Part shown: one piece after another, positions 1-8,846 of the stretch
Layout: each line of letters opens with the position of its first letter
How positions within the stretch are numbered: the first letter of the stretch is position 1
Origin: DASWJZ01 sp963814905
GTDB lineage: Bacteria; Pseudomonadota; Alphaproteobacteria; Rhizobiales; Afifellaceae
Direction: 5' to 3'
Length of the DNA stretch: 64,000 nucleotides
NCBI GenBank assembly: GCA_963814905.1
Contig: CAWFEM010000003.1
Coordinates: forward strand, 1-64,000
Translations under genes and position numbers: made by a program
The notes under the pieces: model-generated
Databases searched by the model: none
The model's input: the letters and a program-made list of their open reading frames with translations, nothing else
Told to the model about the DNA's origin: nothing

Positions 1-583
1 GATCCGCGGCCTGGCGGTGGTATTCGGTGTCCGCCTGCCGCGGGGCCTCGGCCTGCGTTGGTCAAGCAGGTTATTGACATGAGCGATGCCGTCGCCGGGC
101 TGTCCAGCGCCATGCGCGGGCTCTTGATTGCGCGCAATGCGGTATCAGCGCGATTGCAGCGATCGATGCAGATATGAAGCGGTTCGTCCGTGCCTCGGAT
201 GCGTGCCGTCGACTGATGACCATCCCAGGCGTCGGCCAGCTCACTGCGCTTGCCTTCACAGCCGCCGTCGATGATCCAACCCGCTTCCGCCGTTCACGCG
301 ATCTCGGCGCTTATCTCGGCCTCGTCCCACGCCGATATCAGTCGGGCGAGGTCGACTATGTCGGCAGCATCTCAAAGGTCGGCGACCAACGCGTCCGAAG
401 TCTGCTTTACGAGGCGGCCAATGTCATGCTCACCCGCTACAAAGGCGAGCTGAAGCTGAAAGACTGGGCACTCGCCATTGCCAAACGTTCGACTATGCGC
501 AAGGCGCGGATCGCGCTTCCCGCCAGCTAGCTATCATTATGCACGCCATGCTTCGAGATGGCACCGAGTTCCAGCCGGCGTGA
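1..583 (+). pseudogene. IS110-family transposase remnant, C-terminal part, three frameshifts
   Basis: This is the C-terminal half of an IS110/IS116-type transposase cut by the window start. The conserved text is spread over three frames: frame 2 at the start (IRGLAVVFGVRLPRGLG), frame 1 at about 55-150 (KQVIDMSDAVAGLSSAMRG), frame 3 at 159-516 (the family signature MTIPGVGQLTALAF at about 220-260, then RRSRDLGAYLGLVPRRYQSG), and frame 2 again from about 512 (RQLAIIMHAMLRDGTEF, stop at 581-583). Each frame change fits loss of one base, so the gene has decayed and cannot make a full protein. Members of this family are DEDD recombinases of about 320-400 residues. The missing N-terminal part would lie left of the window. 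Confidence 0.85.
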
Positions 584-1416
584 CGTTCACACGCGGACGA
601 GAACAGGAGACCGCAACGAGCTGCCGAGCGGGAGCGACACCGAGGGAGGAGCAGGTGATGGCGCCAATTCTGTAGCATGCGTCGGACATGCGGATCATGC
701 TCCGCCGACTGCGCTTTCAACCAAGCCACCTTGCACCCAGCTGACCCCATCAAGTGCCTATGAGCACGCAGAGAACGCAGGCACCCGAAGGCATCATCCG
801 CTCAGGACCCGAGCAGCCAGACCTTGACCCGTAGAGAACACAATCGGCGCATTTCAGAAGTTCCGTCGGCTCTCGGCGACTTCCGAACATCACTACAAGG
901 CGGCTCTCGGCGCCGATGGCCGGCGCATCTAATGAGTGCAGGGGCTGACTAGTGCCATCCGCTGAGGCAATACGCGATGCGCGGGACGCAGGGGCCGCCT
1001 TCGATCGGGGGATTGCATCGCTTCTGCTTTCGGGGTTGAGGCCGCCTTGAGGATATTCGGCCGGTCTTAACGGAATCCGATTTCGGATTGCCACCCAAAT
1101 GGGTTTGCCCAGATCATCGAGGCATGGAGGCGGTAAGCATTGGAAGAGGCACTGCGACCAAGTCGGGGCGGGGCTGGGGATTAGCCTGCCACGGAGGCGC
1201 ACAGCGCGGTCTGCATTTTCGGCGCCCGCGCCTCTAGATTATCGGAAAGCCCGTTAGCAGGCTTTTGCGCGGCTTTGAGGCGCGCTGCATAGGGAGTGTA
1301 ATAGGTGGCTTCGGGTCCTCTCCAATCATCTCGGCTTCCGCGGGGACGCTGAGGCGCAACTTCGTCCGAGTTTTCAGAACTGGCCTTATAGTCACTCGGA
1401 AGATCGGCCCAGGGGG
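584..1416. other. No recognisable gene; probable degenerate mobile-element DNA
   Basis: I see no convincing coding sequence in this stretch. Open frames here lack recognisable motifs and ribosome binding sites. A short hairpin (AAAGCC at 1246-1251 pairing with GGCTTT at 1260-1265, then a T) could be a weak terminator. A single copy of CGGTCTGCAT at 1207-1216 matches the repeat unit of the palindrome at 1417-1512. Confidence 0.5.
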
Positions 1417-1512
1417 TTGCAGACCGATGCAGACCAATTCTCCATTATCCCTTCCATGTGCGCGCGCACATTTGTGGATAGAAATAGAAATTCGGTCTGC
1501 ATCGGTCTGCAA
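1417..1512. repeat. Nested inverted repeat with iteron-like units
   Basis: The 19-base arm TTGCAGACCGATGCAGACC (1417-1435) is perfectly inverted at 1494-1512. Each arm itself holds two direct copies of GCAGACC spaced by GAT. Midway between the arms lies a perfect 16-base palindrome, ATGTGCGCGCGCACAT (1456-1471), whose centre is within 1 base of the centre of the outer repeat. The structure abuts the stop codon of the primase-helicase gene (1514). A further unit copy lies at 1207-1216. Such a layout would suit a replication origin, a replication-protein binding site or a recombination site. The role is inferred. Confidence 0.8.
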
Positions 1513-1513
1513 A

Positions 1514-3713
1514 TCATAGCAGGGGGTCGGGATTTCTACTTATTTTCAGACCTTTAAACCCCTTCGCGCACTCCCGGCCGATCGTGACCGGCTCGAAGCC
1601 CTTGTCCCGCAAGATGGCGCTGAACGATTTTTTCGTGCCGGGCTCCTCGCCCTCCCTTCGTGCAAAATCTGAGAAGGAATTGTAGAGGTCCGCGAACGTC
1701 ACCTCGTGATTCCGACCCAGAACGCACTGCTCGGCCAGCCACAGCGACAGCGTGTCCTGCTCTTCGGGGTACTCGTCGGTGCACTCGCGCGCCTTGGCCG
1801 GAACCTTCAAACCGTCCTCCTGCCACTTGCGGCAACCGTCGATCATCCAAGCCAAAATCCCCGATGCCTCCGCCGGTAGCTTCTTGGTCTTGAGATCGTT
1901 GTCGCGCCGCGCCGGCTTCTTGAGGAACGGCACCATGATCAGGCGTCGCCGCATGGCGGCGTCCACCGAGTGAAGCTGCGGGGCGTCGTTCCCGAAGATC
2001 GTGAACTTCCCGGTCGGGTCATACTCGAACTCGTCGCACCGCATAAACCGCGCCTTCACCTTGTCGCCGCCCGTGAGCTGCTTGAGCCTCGTCTCGTTCC
2101 AATAGCGTCCGCGCTCGGTCTCCGAGCCGTAGATCAGACGCGCGCCGGCCAGGGCGGCCATCTCGGTCGGGTGCCTCTCGAAGCGCGTCTCCATGAGCAT
2201 CTCGGTCGCTATGGTGCAGGCGTAGTCTCCCATCGGGTAGGAGACCGCGCCGACCAGCGTGCCCTTGCCGTTGCCGCCAGGTCCGATCGCATAGACGAGC
2301 ACCTCCTCTGACACGTCGCCGGTCAAGTTGTAGCCCCACCAACGCTGGTGGAACTCGGCCATCTCCTCGTCATCGTCCATCGCTTCGCGCAGGAAGCGGG
2401 TGAAGTGTGGGATCGGCATGTCCCAATCGGGGGCGACGCGCGTGAGCTTCGAGATGTTGTCCTCGGGCTTCGCCTCCCGCAGCTTGCCGGTGCGCAGATC
2501 GACGACGCCGCCTGGGGTGCCGAGCAGCCACTGGTCACGGTCGAAAGTTCGGGAGCCGGCAATCGAGAAGCATTTAAGCGCGCGTGCGCCTCGCTCGACG
2601 GCCGCGCCAGAGGAGACCTTGCGCAGCGTCTTGACCTTGTTGCCCGCCATCGTGACGGCCAGGTCGCGCGACCAGTCAAAGGCGCGCTGCGTGTCGTCTG
2701 GGCACCAGCGCGCGCCATCCCAGACGTACCGGCGGCGGAACTCGTTGTCGTAGCGGAGCTTGCCGCGGAACCTCTCCTCGAACGCCTCGATGACGCCAGC
2801 CTCGTCGAGGAGCTTGCCGCGCACGGCCTCGAACTCCTCGGGGCCGAGGTCGTTGAACAGCGGCTTCCCGTCCGATCGCTCCAGCAGCTTTGAGCTGCCG
2901 CTCCGCGCTCGACTGGGCGCGCAGGTGCGCCGCCGCGTGCTCGTCGGCCCAGGCCGCGGCGACATACTCCTCGTAGGTGAGGCACCGCTCGATGCTGCTC
3001 TTGGCGATACCCATAAGCACGCTCGACCTATCGACTTCCTTCTCCTCGGCGGGCGCGAAGGACGGCCCCAGCTCCCGGATGACCCAGAGGATGTCGTCCT
3101 TCGAGACGAGGCGCAGCGGGGTTACCAGCACGGCACCCAGCAGGTCGGCCACGTCGGTCGGCAGGAGCGGCACGGCGTCGTCGGTGACGGCGAAGTAGCG
3201 GCCGTCCAGATACATCTCGGGGCCGTGGTGGCTGGTGCCCCACTTGCGGCCCTTCCGGCCATCGCCCATCGCCGCAACCAGCTCGTCGAGGTCGGCAGGG
3301 TCGTAGCGGAAGAACACCTTCACACCCTCGCCGCTAGGGCTCTTCTCCGCGTAGGAGTTGAAGCGCTGAAGGACTTGGTGAGCCCAGGGCGCGAGCTGGC
3401 CGTCCTTGAGGCAGCCGTCGAGATCGAGGCCGCCGACGTGATCGTCGCGACCCTGCACGCGACCGAGCATGAAGCCGACGCCGTGCCTGCGCTCGTGGTG
3501 GAGGTTGTCAGCGACCGCCTGGGCCTCGTCGCGTGGCCGCCACGTCTCGGGGTTCGTGGAGGACGCCTTGCGGTCGGCGGAGCGGTAGGGGACCTTGGTC
3601 CACCTCTCACCCTTGGGTTCCTCGCGCCACGCCACCCACTGGGGAACTTGGAACAAGTCCTCAATATAAAGCGAATTTGCGGTATTTACCGCCGTCTCTG
3701 GACTACGCATCAT
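1514..3713 (-). pseudogene. Phage/satellite-type primase-polymerase with SF3 helicase, split by a +1 frameshift
   Basis: This replication protein of a mobile element reads in two frames. The N-terminal part (3713 to about 2891) resembles NrS-1-like PrimPol: DLFQVPQWVAW near the start, an acidic GGLDLDGC motif, SPSGEGVKVFFR, and EMYLDGRYFAVT. The C-terminal part (about 2890 to 1514) is a D5/P4-type helicase with the linker WLLGTPGGVVDLRTGKL, Walker A GPGGNGKGT, an acidic strand, and sensor text FTIFGNDAP. The frames meet at about 2888-2892 (reading CTCAAAGCTG); removing one A restores QLKLLERSDG. Start ATG 3713 or 3710 is chosen because GAGGTG lies just upstream. No integrase, capsid or repressor gene is nearby, so it is an orphan replication module. 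It is either a pseudogene or an intact gene with a base-call error. Confidence 0.8.
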
Positions 3714-3994
3714 GCACCTCACTAGAAGCCAGAGAGAGCAAGAGTCCCTCCGACAGGCGAGCAACGAAACTGGATGAATGGACTGCGAAACGGGATCTCA
3801 CTTCCCCGACAAGGAGATGATCCGAAGGTACCGCCGAGGTAGATGACGGTGGGACACACGCGCCGAAAAGCGTAACTATCCCGTGGGAAGCTTTTGTGTC
3901 CCACCGGACACTAAGCCCTTCAAAACACTGGTTTGGGGCAGTCCGCCCCTGGGCACCATCCACTTTCGGTGCATTCCGGACCCACCCGATGGGC
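3714..3994. other. Intergenic region upstream of the primase gene
   Basis: No gene is visible here. It holds the 11-base inverted repeat described separately (3848-3905). It marks the edge between the mobile-element segment and the chromosomal LysR-soe locus. I found no tRNA or obvious duplicated attachment site. Confidence 0.5.
3848..3905. repeat. Inverted repeat GGTGGGACACA ... TGTGTCCCACC
   Basis: The arms 3848-3858 and 3895-3905 are perfect 11-base inverted copies. An inner pair, AAAAGC (3866-3871) and GCTTTT (3890-3895), could extend the stem. It lies about 135 bases upstream of the primase start. A repressor operator, a replication site or a transposon end are all possible; nothing decides among them. 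Confidence 0.6.
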
Positions 3995-4903
3995 TCACGC
4001 GGTTGCGGCGGGTTCTCTTGGCTCGGTCAGTCGATGGATCAATGCCTGAGCGGGGGCGCTCACCTGGCGGTCGCGGTGGCGCAGCAGCACGAAGTCGCGC
4101 GGCGGCAGCTCGATCGGGATCGACTTGAGCCGGCCGGCCGCGATGGCAGACGCCACCACGTGCTCCGAAATGATCGTTGCGCCGGCGCCGGCCTCCACCG
4201 CCTCGCGCACGGCCTCATTGCCGGGTAGGACGAAGAAGACCCGGAGGTCGTCGAGGGTGAGGCCCTCCTTCGCAGCAAGATCCTCAAGTCCGGCGCGCGT
4301 GCCCGATCCGGCCTCGCGCACGATCCACGACGCGGCGCGCAGGTCGGGTCGGCCGGTCGCGCTCTCCAGCGGCAACGGATATCCGTTCGCGACCACGAGG
4401 ACGAGGTGATCCTGATCGACCTTGCGCCGCAGCAGCGCATCGCCGCTGACCCGGCCCTCGACGAGGCCGATGTCGCAGCGCCCCTCAAGCACCGCCGCTT
4501 CGACCTGCCGCGTGTTGCCGATCACTACGTCGAGCCGCACGCGCGGATATTCCGTGTGATAGGCGGTCAAACGCCGCGGCAGCCAGTAGCTCGCGATGGT
4601 CTGGCTGGCGGCGACCGAGACGACGCCGATCGAGGGGTCCGACAACTCCTCAAGGACAGCGCGCGCGATCGTCATCTTGTCGAGAACGGCGCGCGCCTGC
4701 GGCAGGAAGCGTTGCCCGGTCTCCGTTAGCTCGATGCCGCGTCCGACACGGTTGAAAAGCTGCGCGCCATAGCGTCGCTCAAGCGCAGCGATCGCCGCCG
4801 ACGCCGCCGACTGCGTCATCCCGAGCGCGGCAGCCGCCTTCGTCACGTGTCGCCTCTCCGCGACGGCAACGAAGATGCGAAGCTGGTCGAGCGTCATATG
4901 CAA
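3995..4903 (-). CDS. LysR-family transcriptional regulator
   Basis: The 302-residue protein has the normal LysR length. The N-terminal winged helix-turn-helix spans about residues 5-62, with the recognition-helix text VTKAAAALGMTQSAASAAIAALE. The C-terminal substrate-binding domain covers about 90-295. It is transcribed away from the small ORF and soeABC, which is the classic position for a LysR regulator of its neighbour. I therefore infer that it controls the sulfite dehydrogenase genes, with an unknown inducer. The start may be the ATG at 4903 or the one two codons on at 4897. Confidence 0.93.
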   Translation of the reverse strand: MHMTLDQLRIFVAVAERRHVTKAAAALGMTQSAASAAIAALERRYGAQLFNRVGRGIELTETGQRFLPQARAVLDKMTIARAVLEELSDPSIGVVSVAASQTIASYWLPRRLTAYHTEYPRVRLDVVIGNTRQVEAAVLEGRCDIGLVEGRVSGDALLRRKVDQDHLVLVVANGYPLPLESATGRPDLRAASWIVREAGSGTRAGLEDLAAKEGLTLDDLRVFFVLPGNEAVREAVEAGAGATIISEHVVASAIAAGRLKSIPIELPPRDFVLLRHRDRQVSAPAQALIHRLTEPREPAATA

Positions 4904-4950
4904 ATAATCGAATACGTCGATTGATTTAACAAGAACAAATCATTGGATCG

Positions 4951-5196
4951 ATGAAACACGCAGCGTCAATCTCCTGGAATCGTGGGATTGAACCAATGAA
5001 TCATCGTGTCCTTCCGGGCGGGCGGAAGGGATTTCTGGCACGGCTGACCAGAGCGTTCGCGAGGACCGCCGACAGGCTTAGACCGACAGGGGCCGGCGCG
5101 CCCTACCGCCCGGAAAGGTACTACATGCGCGGAACGGGACCGAAGTCGAAATCCGCCGCACCTGCCGGTGACGATCGGACGATCAAGCCGACATGA
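4951..5196 (+). CDS. Small basic protein upstream of soeA
   Basis: This 81-residue (or 66-residue, from ATG 4996) Arg/Lys-rich protein has no recognised domain. Its stop overlaps the soeA start as ATGA (5193-5196), which argues that it is a real translated gene coupled to soeA. The text LRPTGAGAPYRPERYYMRG is the most ordered-looking part. No signal peptide or membrane helix is seen. It might assist assembly or cofactor loading of the molybdoenzyme, but that is only a guess from position. The start is uncertain. Confidence 0.55.
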   Translation: MKHAASISWNRGIEPMNHRVLPGGRKGFLARLTRAFARTADRLRPTGAGAPYRPERYYMRGTGPKSKSAAPAGDDRTIKPT

Positions 5197-8126
5197 AGCA
5201 AGAGCCGCCGGTCGGCGCGAACGCGGCGCTCTCGCAACGCCCGCTCGCCGACACGCGCGCGCCGATTGAACCCGACGGCGTCGATACCTCGCCGCTCGTC
5301 TCCGACGAGGTTCGCCAGACGACCTGCTACATGTGTGCCTGCCGCTGCGGCATCGACGTGCATCTCGCCGACGGCAAGGTCCGCTACATCCAGGGCAATC
5401 GCCATCATCCGGTCAATCGAGGCGTGATCTGCGGCAAGGGGAGCGCCGGGATCATGCAGCACTACAGCCCGGCGCGGCTCAGGAAGCCGCTTCTCAGGGT
5501 GGGCGAGCGCGGCGGCGGCGAATTCCGCGAGATCGAATGGGAGGAGGCTCTCACGATCGCGACGGAGCGGCTTGCACGGATACGGGCGACCGATCCGAAG
5601 CGGCTCGCCTTCTTCACCGGCCGCGACCAGTCGCAATCCCTGACCGGCTGGTGGGCGCAGCAATTCGGCACGCCGAACTACGCCGCGCACGGCGGCTTCT
5701 GCTCGGTCAACATGGCCGTCGCCGGGCTCTACACGATCGGGGGATCGTTCTGGGAGTTCGGCGAGCCGGACTGGGACCTCGCGAAATACTTCATGCTCTT
5801 CGGCGTCGCAGAGGACCACCATTCCAACCCGATCAAGATTGGGCTCGGCAAGCTCAAAGCGCGCGGGGCGAAGATCGTCGCGATCAATCCCTGCCGCACC
5901 GGCTACGGCGCGATCGCCGACGAATGGATCGGCCTCCGCCCCGGTACGGACGGGCTCTTCATCCTGGCGCTCGTGCATGAGCTGCTGAAGGCCGGGAAAG
6001 TCGATCTCGACTATCTCGTCCGCATGACCAACGCCCATCTCCTCGTGATCGAGGAGCCGGGCGCGCCCGACGACGGGCTCTTCCTGCGCGACCGCGACGG
6101 CCGGCTTCTCGCATTCGACAAGAGGAGCGGCCAACCGACCGATGCGCTGAAGCCTGAGATCGCGCCCGCGCTGAGCGGGCGGTTCACCGTCAACGGGCGG
6201 AACGCCGTTCCCGTCTTCCAGCTCATCGCCGAGCGCTATCTCGACAGCGCCTATTCTCCCGATGCGGTCGCGGCGACTTGCGGCATTCCTGCTTCCACGA
6301 TCCGGCGGATCGCAGCGGAGCTCGCGCATGTCGCCTTCGAAGAGGCGATCGAGCTGCCGGTCGCATGGACGGACTGGGCCGGCCGCCGCCACCCGACAAC
6401 GCGCGGCCGCCCGATCGCGATGCACGCGATGCGCGGTATCTCCGCCCATTCAAACGGCTTCCACACCTGCCGCGCACTGCATCTCCTGCAGGTGCTGCTC
6501 GGCACCATCGACGTTCCGGGCGGCTTTCGCTTCAAGCCGCCCTATCCGAAGCCGATCCCGCCAGACGCAAAGCCCGCCGGCAAGGACGGCGGCAAGCCGA
6601 TGACGCCGCTTTGCGGCCCGGCGCTCGGTTTCGTCACCTCCCCGGAAGACCTGTTGATCGACGCGGCGGGCGAGCCTGTGCGCATCGACAAAGCCTATTC
6701 ATGGGACGCGCCGCTGGCCGCCCACGGCATGATGCACATGGTGATCGCCAACGCCTGCCGGGGCGATCCCTACCCGATCGACACGCTCTTCATGTACATG
6801 GCCAACATGGCCTGGAACTCGTCGATGAACACGGCGGGCACCATCGCAATGCTGACCGAGAAGAATGCGGACGGCGGCTACAAGATCCCGTTCATCATCT
6901 ACTCCGACGCCTACTTTTCCGAGACGGTCGCCTATGCCGACCTCGTGCTTCCCGACACCACCTACCTCGAGCGCCACGACTGCATCAGCCTGCTCGACCG
7001 GCCGATCTCGGATGCCGACGGACCGGCTGACGCGATCCGCCAGCCCGTCGTACCTCCGGACCGCGACGTCAGGCCGTTCCAGTCCGTGCTTCTCGATCTC
7101 GGCGCACGGCTGAAGCTTCCCGGCATGGTCGACGAATCCGGTCGACCCAGATATCGCGACTATGCCGACTACATCTTGAACCACGAGCGTTCACCGGGCG
7201 TCGGTCCGCTCGCCGGATGGCGCGGTGCGGACGGCGCATCTTCCGGACACGGCGCGCCCAATCCCGCCCAGCTTGAGCGCTATGTCGAAAATGGCGGCTT
7301 CTGGCGCCACGAGCTCGCCGACGACCAGCGCTATTACAAGATGGCGAACCGCGCCTATCTCGATTTCGCGGTGGAGATGGGATTCCTGTCGAAGCCCGAG
7401 CCGATCGTCTTCCAGCTCTATTCGGAGCCGCTGCAGCACTTCCGCCTGGCTGCGCGCGGCCACGGCGCCGTTCTGCCGCCGGAAAGCGAACGCCAGCGCA
7501 TCGAGACCACCTTCGATCCGCTGCCGATCTGGTACGCGCCTTTCGAGGATGCGCTGACGGACGCAAGCGAATTCGACCTGCACGCGCTGACCCAGCGCCC
7601 GATGCACATGTACCATTCCTGGGGCTCGCAGAACGCCTGGCTCCGGCAGATCACCAGCCAGAACCGCCTCTTCATGCATCGCGAGACGGCAGAGCGGCTG
7701 GACCTCGCAGACGACGACTGGGCATGGATCGAAAGCCGCCAAGGGCGCGTCAAGGGACAGGTTCGCCTCGTTGACGGCGTCAACCCGCACACGGTGTGGA
7801 CCTGGAACGCCATCGGCAAGCGCCGCGGCGCCTGGATGCTGAAGGACGACGCGGGAGAGGCCGAAAAGGGCTTTCTGCTCAATCACGCGATCAGCGAGTT
7901 CCTGCCGGCCGACGCGCGCGGCCGCTGCCATTCGAATTCAGACCCGGTCACCGGTCAGGCGGCGTGGTTCGATCTTCGCGTGCGCGTCAGGAAATGCGCC
8001 GCGGAAGAGGCCGGATTCGCCGAGCCGCAATTTGCGCCTCTCAAGCCGCCGCCAGGCATCGACCCAGCGCCGGAGGTTCTCGAGTTCGGCGCCGCGTTCC
8101 GCCGCTGGCGCGAGGCACGCCGTTGA
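5193..8126 (+). CDS. soeA: Sulfite dehydrogenase (SoeABC) molybdopterin subunit
   Basis: This 977-residue catalytic subunit belongs to the DMSO-reductase/CISM family. The N-terminal [4Fe-4S] motif CYMCACRC is followed about 30 residues later by the fourth cysteine in NRGVICGKGSAG. The HGGFCSVN stretch carries a cysteine that is the likely molybdenum ligand. A C-terminal molydopterin-dinucleotide domain follows (about 790-950). There is no Tat signal, consistent with the cytoplasm-facing SoeABC enzyme that oxidises sulfite to sulfate and passes electrons to the quinone pool. The gene order catalytic, ferredoxin, NrfD/DmsC anchor and the sequence style support soeA over Psr/Phs/Dms. The substrate is inferred from family resemblance. 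Confidence 0.82.
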   Translation: MKQEPPVGANAALSQRPLADTRAPIEPDGVDTSPLVSDEVRQTTCYMCACRCGIDVHLADGKVRYIQGNRHHPVNRGVICGKGSAGIMQHYSPARLRKPLLRVGERGGGEFREIEWEEALTIATERLARIRATDPKRLAFFTGRDQSQSLTGWWAQQFGTPNYAAHGGFCSVNMAVAGLYTIGGSFWEFGEPDWDLAKYFMLFGVAEDHHSNPIKIGLGKLKARGAKIVAINPCRTGYGAIADEWIGLRPGTDGLFILALVHELLKAGKVDLDYLVRMTNAHLLVIEEPGAPDDGLFLRDRDGRLLAFDKRSGQPTDALKPEIAPALSGRFTVNGRNAVPVFQLIAERYLDSAYSPDAVAATCGIPASTIRRIAAELAHVAFEEAIELPVAWTDWAGRRHPTTRGRPIAMHAMRGISAHSNGFHTCRALHLLQVLLGTIDVPGGFRFKPPYPKPIPPDAKPAGKDGGKPMTPLCGPALGFVTSPEDLLIDAAGEPVRIDKAYSWDAPLAAHGMMHMVIANACRGDPYPIDTLFMYMANMAWNSSMNTAGTIAMLTEKNADGGYKIPFIIYSDAYFSETVAYADLVLPDTTYLERHDCISLLDRPISDADGPADAIRQPVVPPDRDVRPFQSVLLDLGARLKLPGMVDESGRPRYRDYADYILNHERSPGVGPLAGWRGADGASSGHGAPNPAQLERYVENGGFWRHELADDQRYYKMANRAYLDFAVEMGFLSKPEPIVFQLYSEPLQHFRLAARGHGAVLPPESERQRIETTFDPLPIWYAPFEDALTDASEFDLHALTQRPMHMYHSWGSQNAWLRQITSQNRLFMHRETAERLDLADDDWAWIESRQGRVKGQVRLVDGVNPHTVWTWNAIGKRRGAWMLKDDAGEAEKGFLLNHAISEFLPADARGRCHSNSDPVTGQAAWFDLRVRVRKCAAEEAGFAEPQFAPLKPPPGIDPAPEVLEFGAAFRRWREARR

Positions 8127-8845
8127 CCAGCCTGCCAAGCGCAACCGAAAGAAAGCTCGGCCTCGTCATCGATCTTGACAGCTGTGTCGGCTGCCAGGCC
8201 TGCGTGACCAGCTGCAAGGAGTGGAATACCGGCGGGCAGATGGCGCCGCTCTCCGATGTCAATCCGTACGGCGGCGGCGCCGACGGCGTCTGGTTCAATC
8301 GCGTCCACAGCTATGAGCAGCAACAGGACGGAGCGAGCCGAACGGTCTACTTCCCCCGCTCCTGTCTGCATTGCGAAAACGCCGCCTGCGTGACCGTCTG
8401 CCCGACCGGCGCCTCCTACAAGCGCACGTCCGATGGAATCGTTCTCGTCGACGAGGACAAGTGCATCGGCTGCAAGCTGTGCAGCTGGGCCTGCCCCTAC
8501 GGCGCTCGCGAGTTCGACACCGAGGTCGGGGTCATGAAGAAATGCACGCTATGCATCGACCGCATCTACAACCAGAACCTCGACGAGGCCGACCGGGTGC
8601 CGGCCTGCGTTGCCGCCTGCCCGACCAGCGCCCGCCATTTCGGCGATCTCGGCGATCCGAATTCGCCCGTCTCACGCCTCGCGGCGGAGCGCGGCGGGAC
8701 CGATCTGATGCCGGAACTCGGCTACCGGCCAACCAACAAATACCTGCCGCCGAGAAAGAAGCGCGTTGGGTGCGAAAGCCCGGAACTCGAACCGGTCGCG
8801 GAAGCCGGCTTTCTTGGCTGGGTCGACAGGATGCTGTCGCGTTAG
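8123..8845 (+). CDS. soeB: Sulfite dehydrogenase iron-sulfur subunit
   Basis: This 240-residue four-cluster ferredoxin subunit carries electrons from SoeA to the membrane anchor. The cysteine groups are CVGCQACVTSCK, CLHCENAACVTVCPTGA, CIGCKLCSWACPYGA and CTLCIDRI...CVAACPTSA. The coding frame has no ATG near its N-terminus. I choose TTG 8123, because it overlaps the soeA stop as TTGA and has GAGG seven bases upstream (8112-8115), giving MTSLPSATERKLGLVIDLDSC. It would be translationally coupled to soeA. Confidence 0.88.
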   Translation: MTSLPSATERKLGLVIDLDSCVGCQACVTSCKEWNTGGQMAPLSDVNPYGGGADGVWFNRVHSYEQQQDGASRTVYFPRSCLHCENAACVTVCPTGASYKRTSDGIVLVDEDKCIGCKLCSWACPYGAREFDTEVGVMKKCTLCIDRIYNQNLDEADRVPACVAACPTSARHFGDLGDPNSPVSRLAAERGGTDLMPELGYRPTNKYLPPRKKRVGCESPELEPVAEAGFLGWVDRMLSR

Positions 8846-8846
8846 C

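Noticed and set aside
750..1202. 150-residue open frame on the minus strand
   Set aside because: Its translation shows no motif, and its start lacks a ribosome binding site; it lies in decayed mobile-element DNA.
1246..1265. Short hairpin taken at first for a tRNA 3' end or attachment site
   Set aside because: No cloverleaf can be drawn around it; it is at best a weak terminator.
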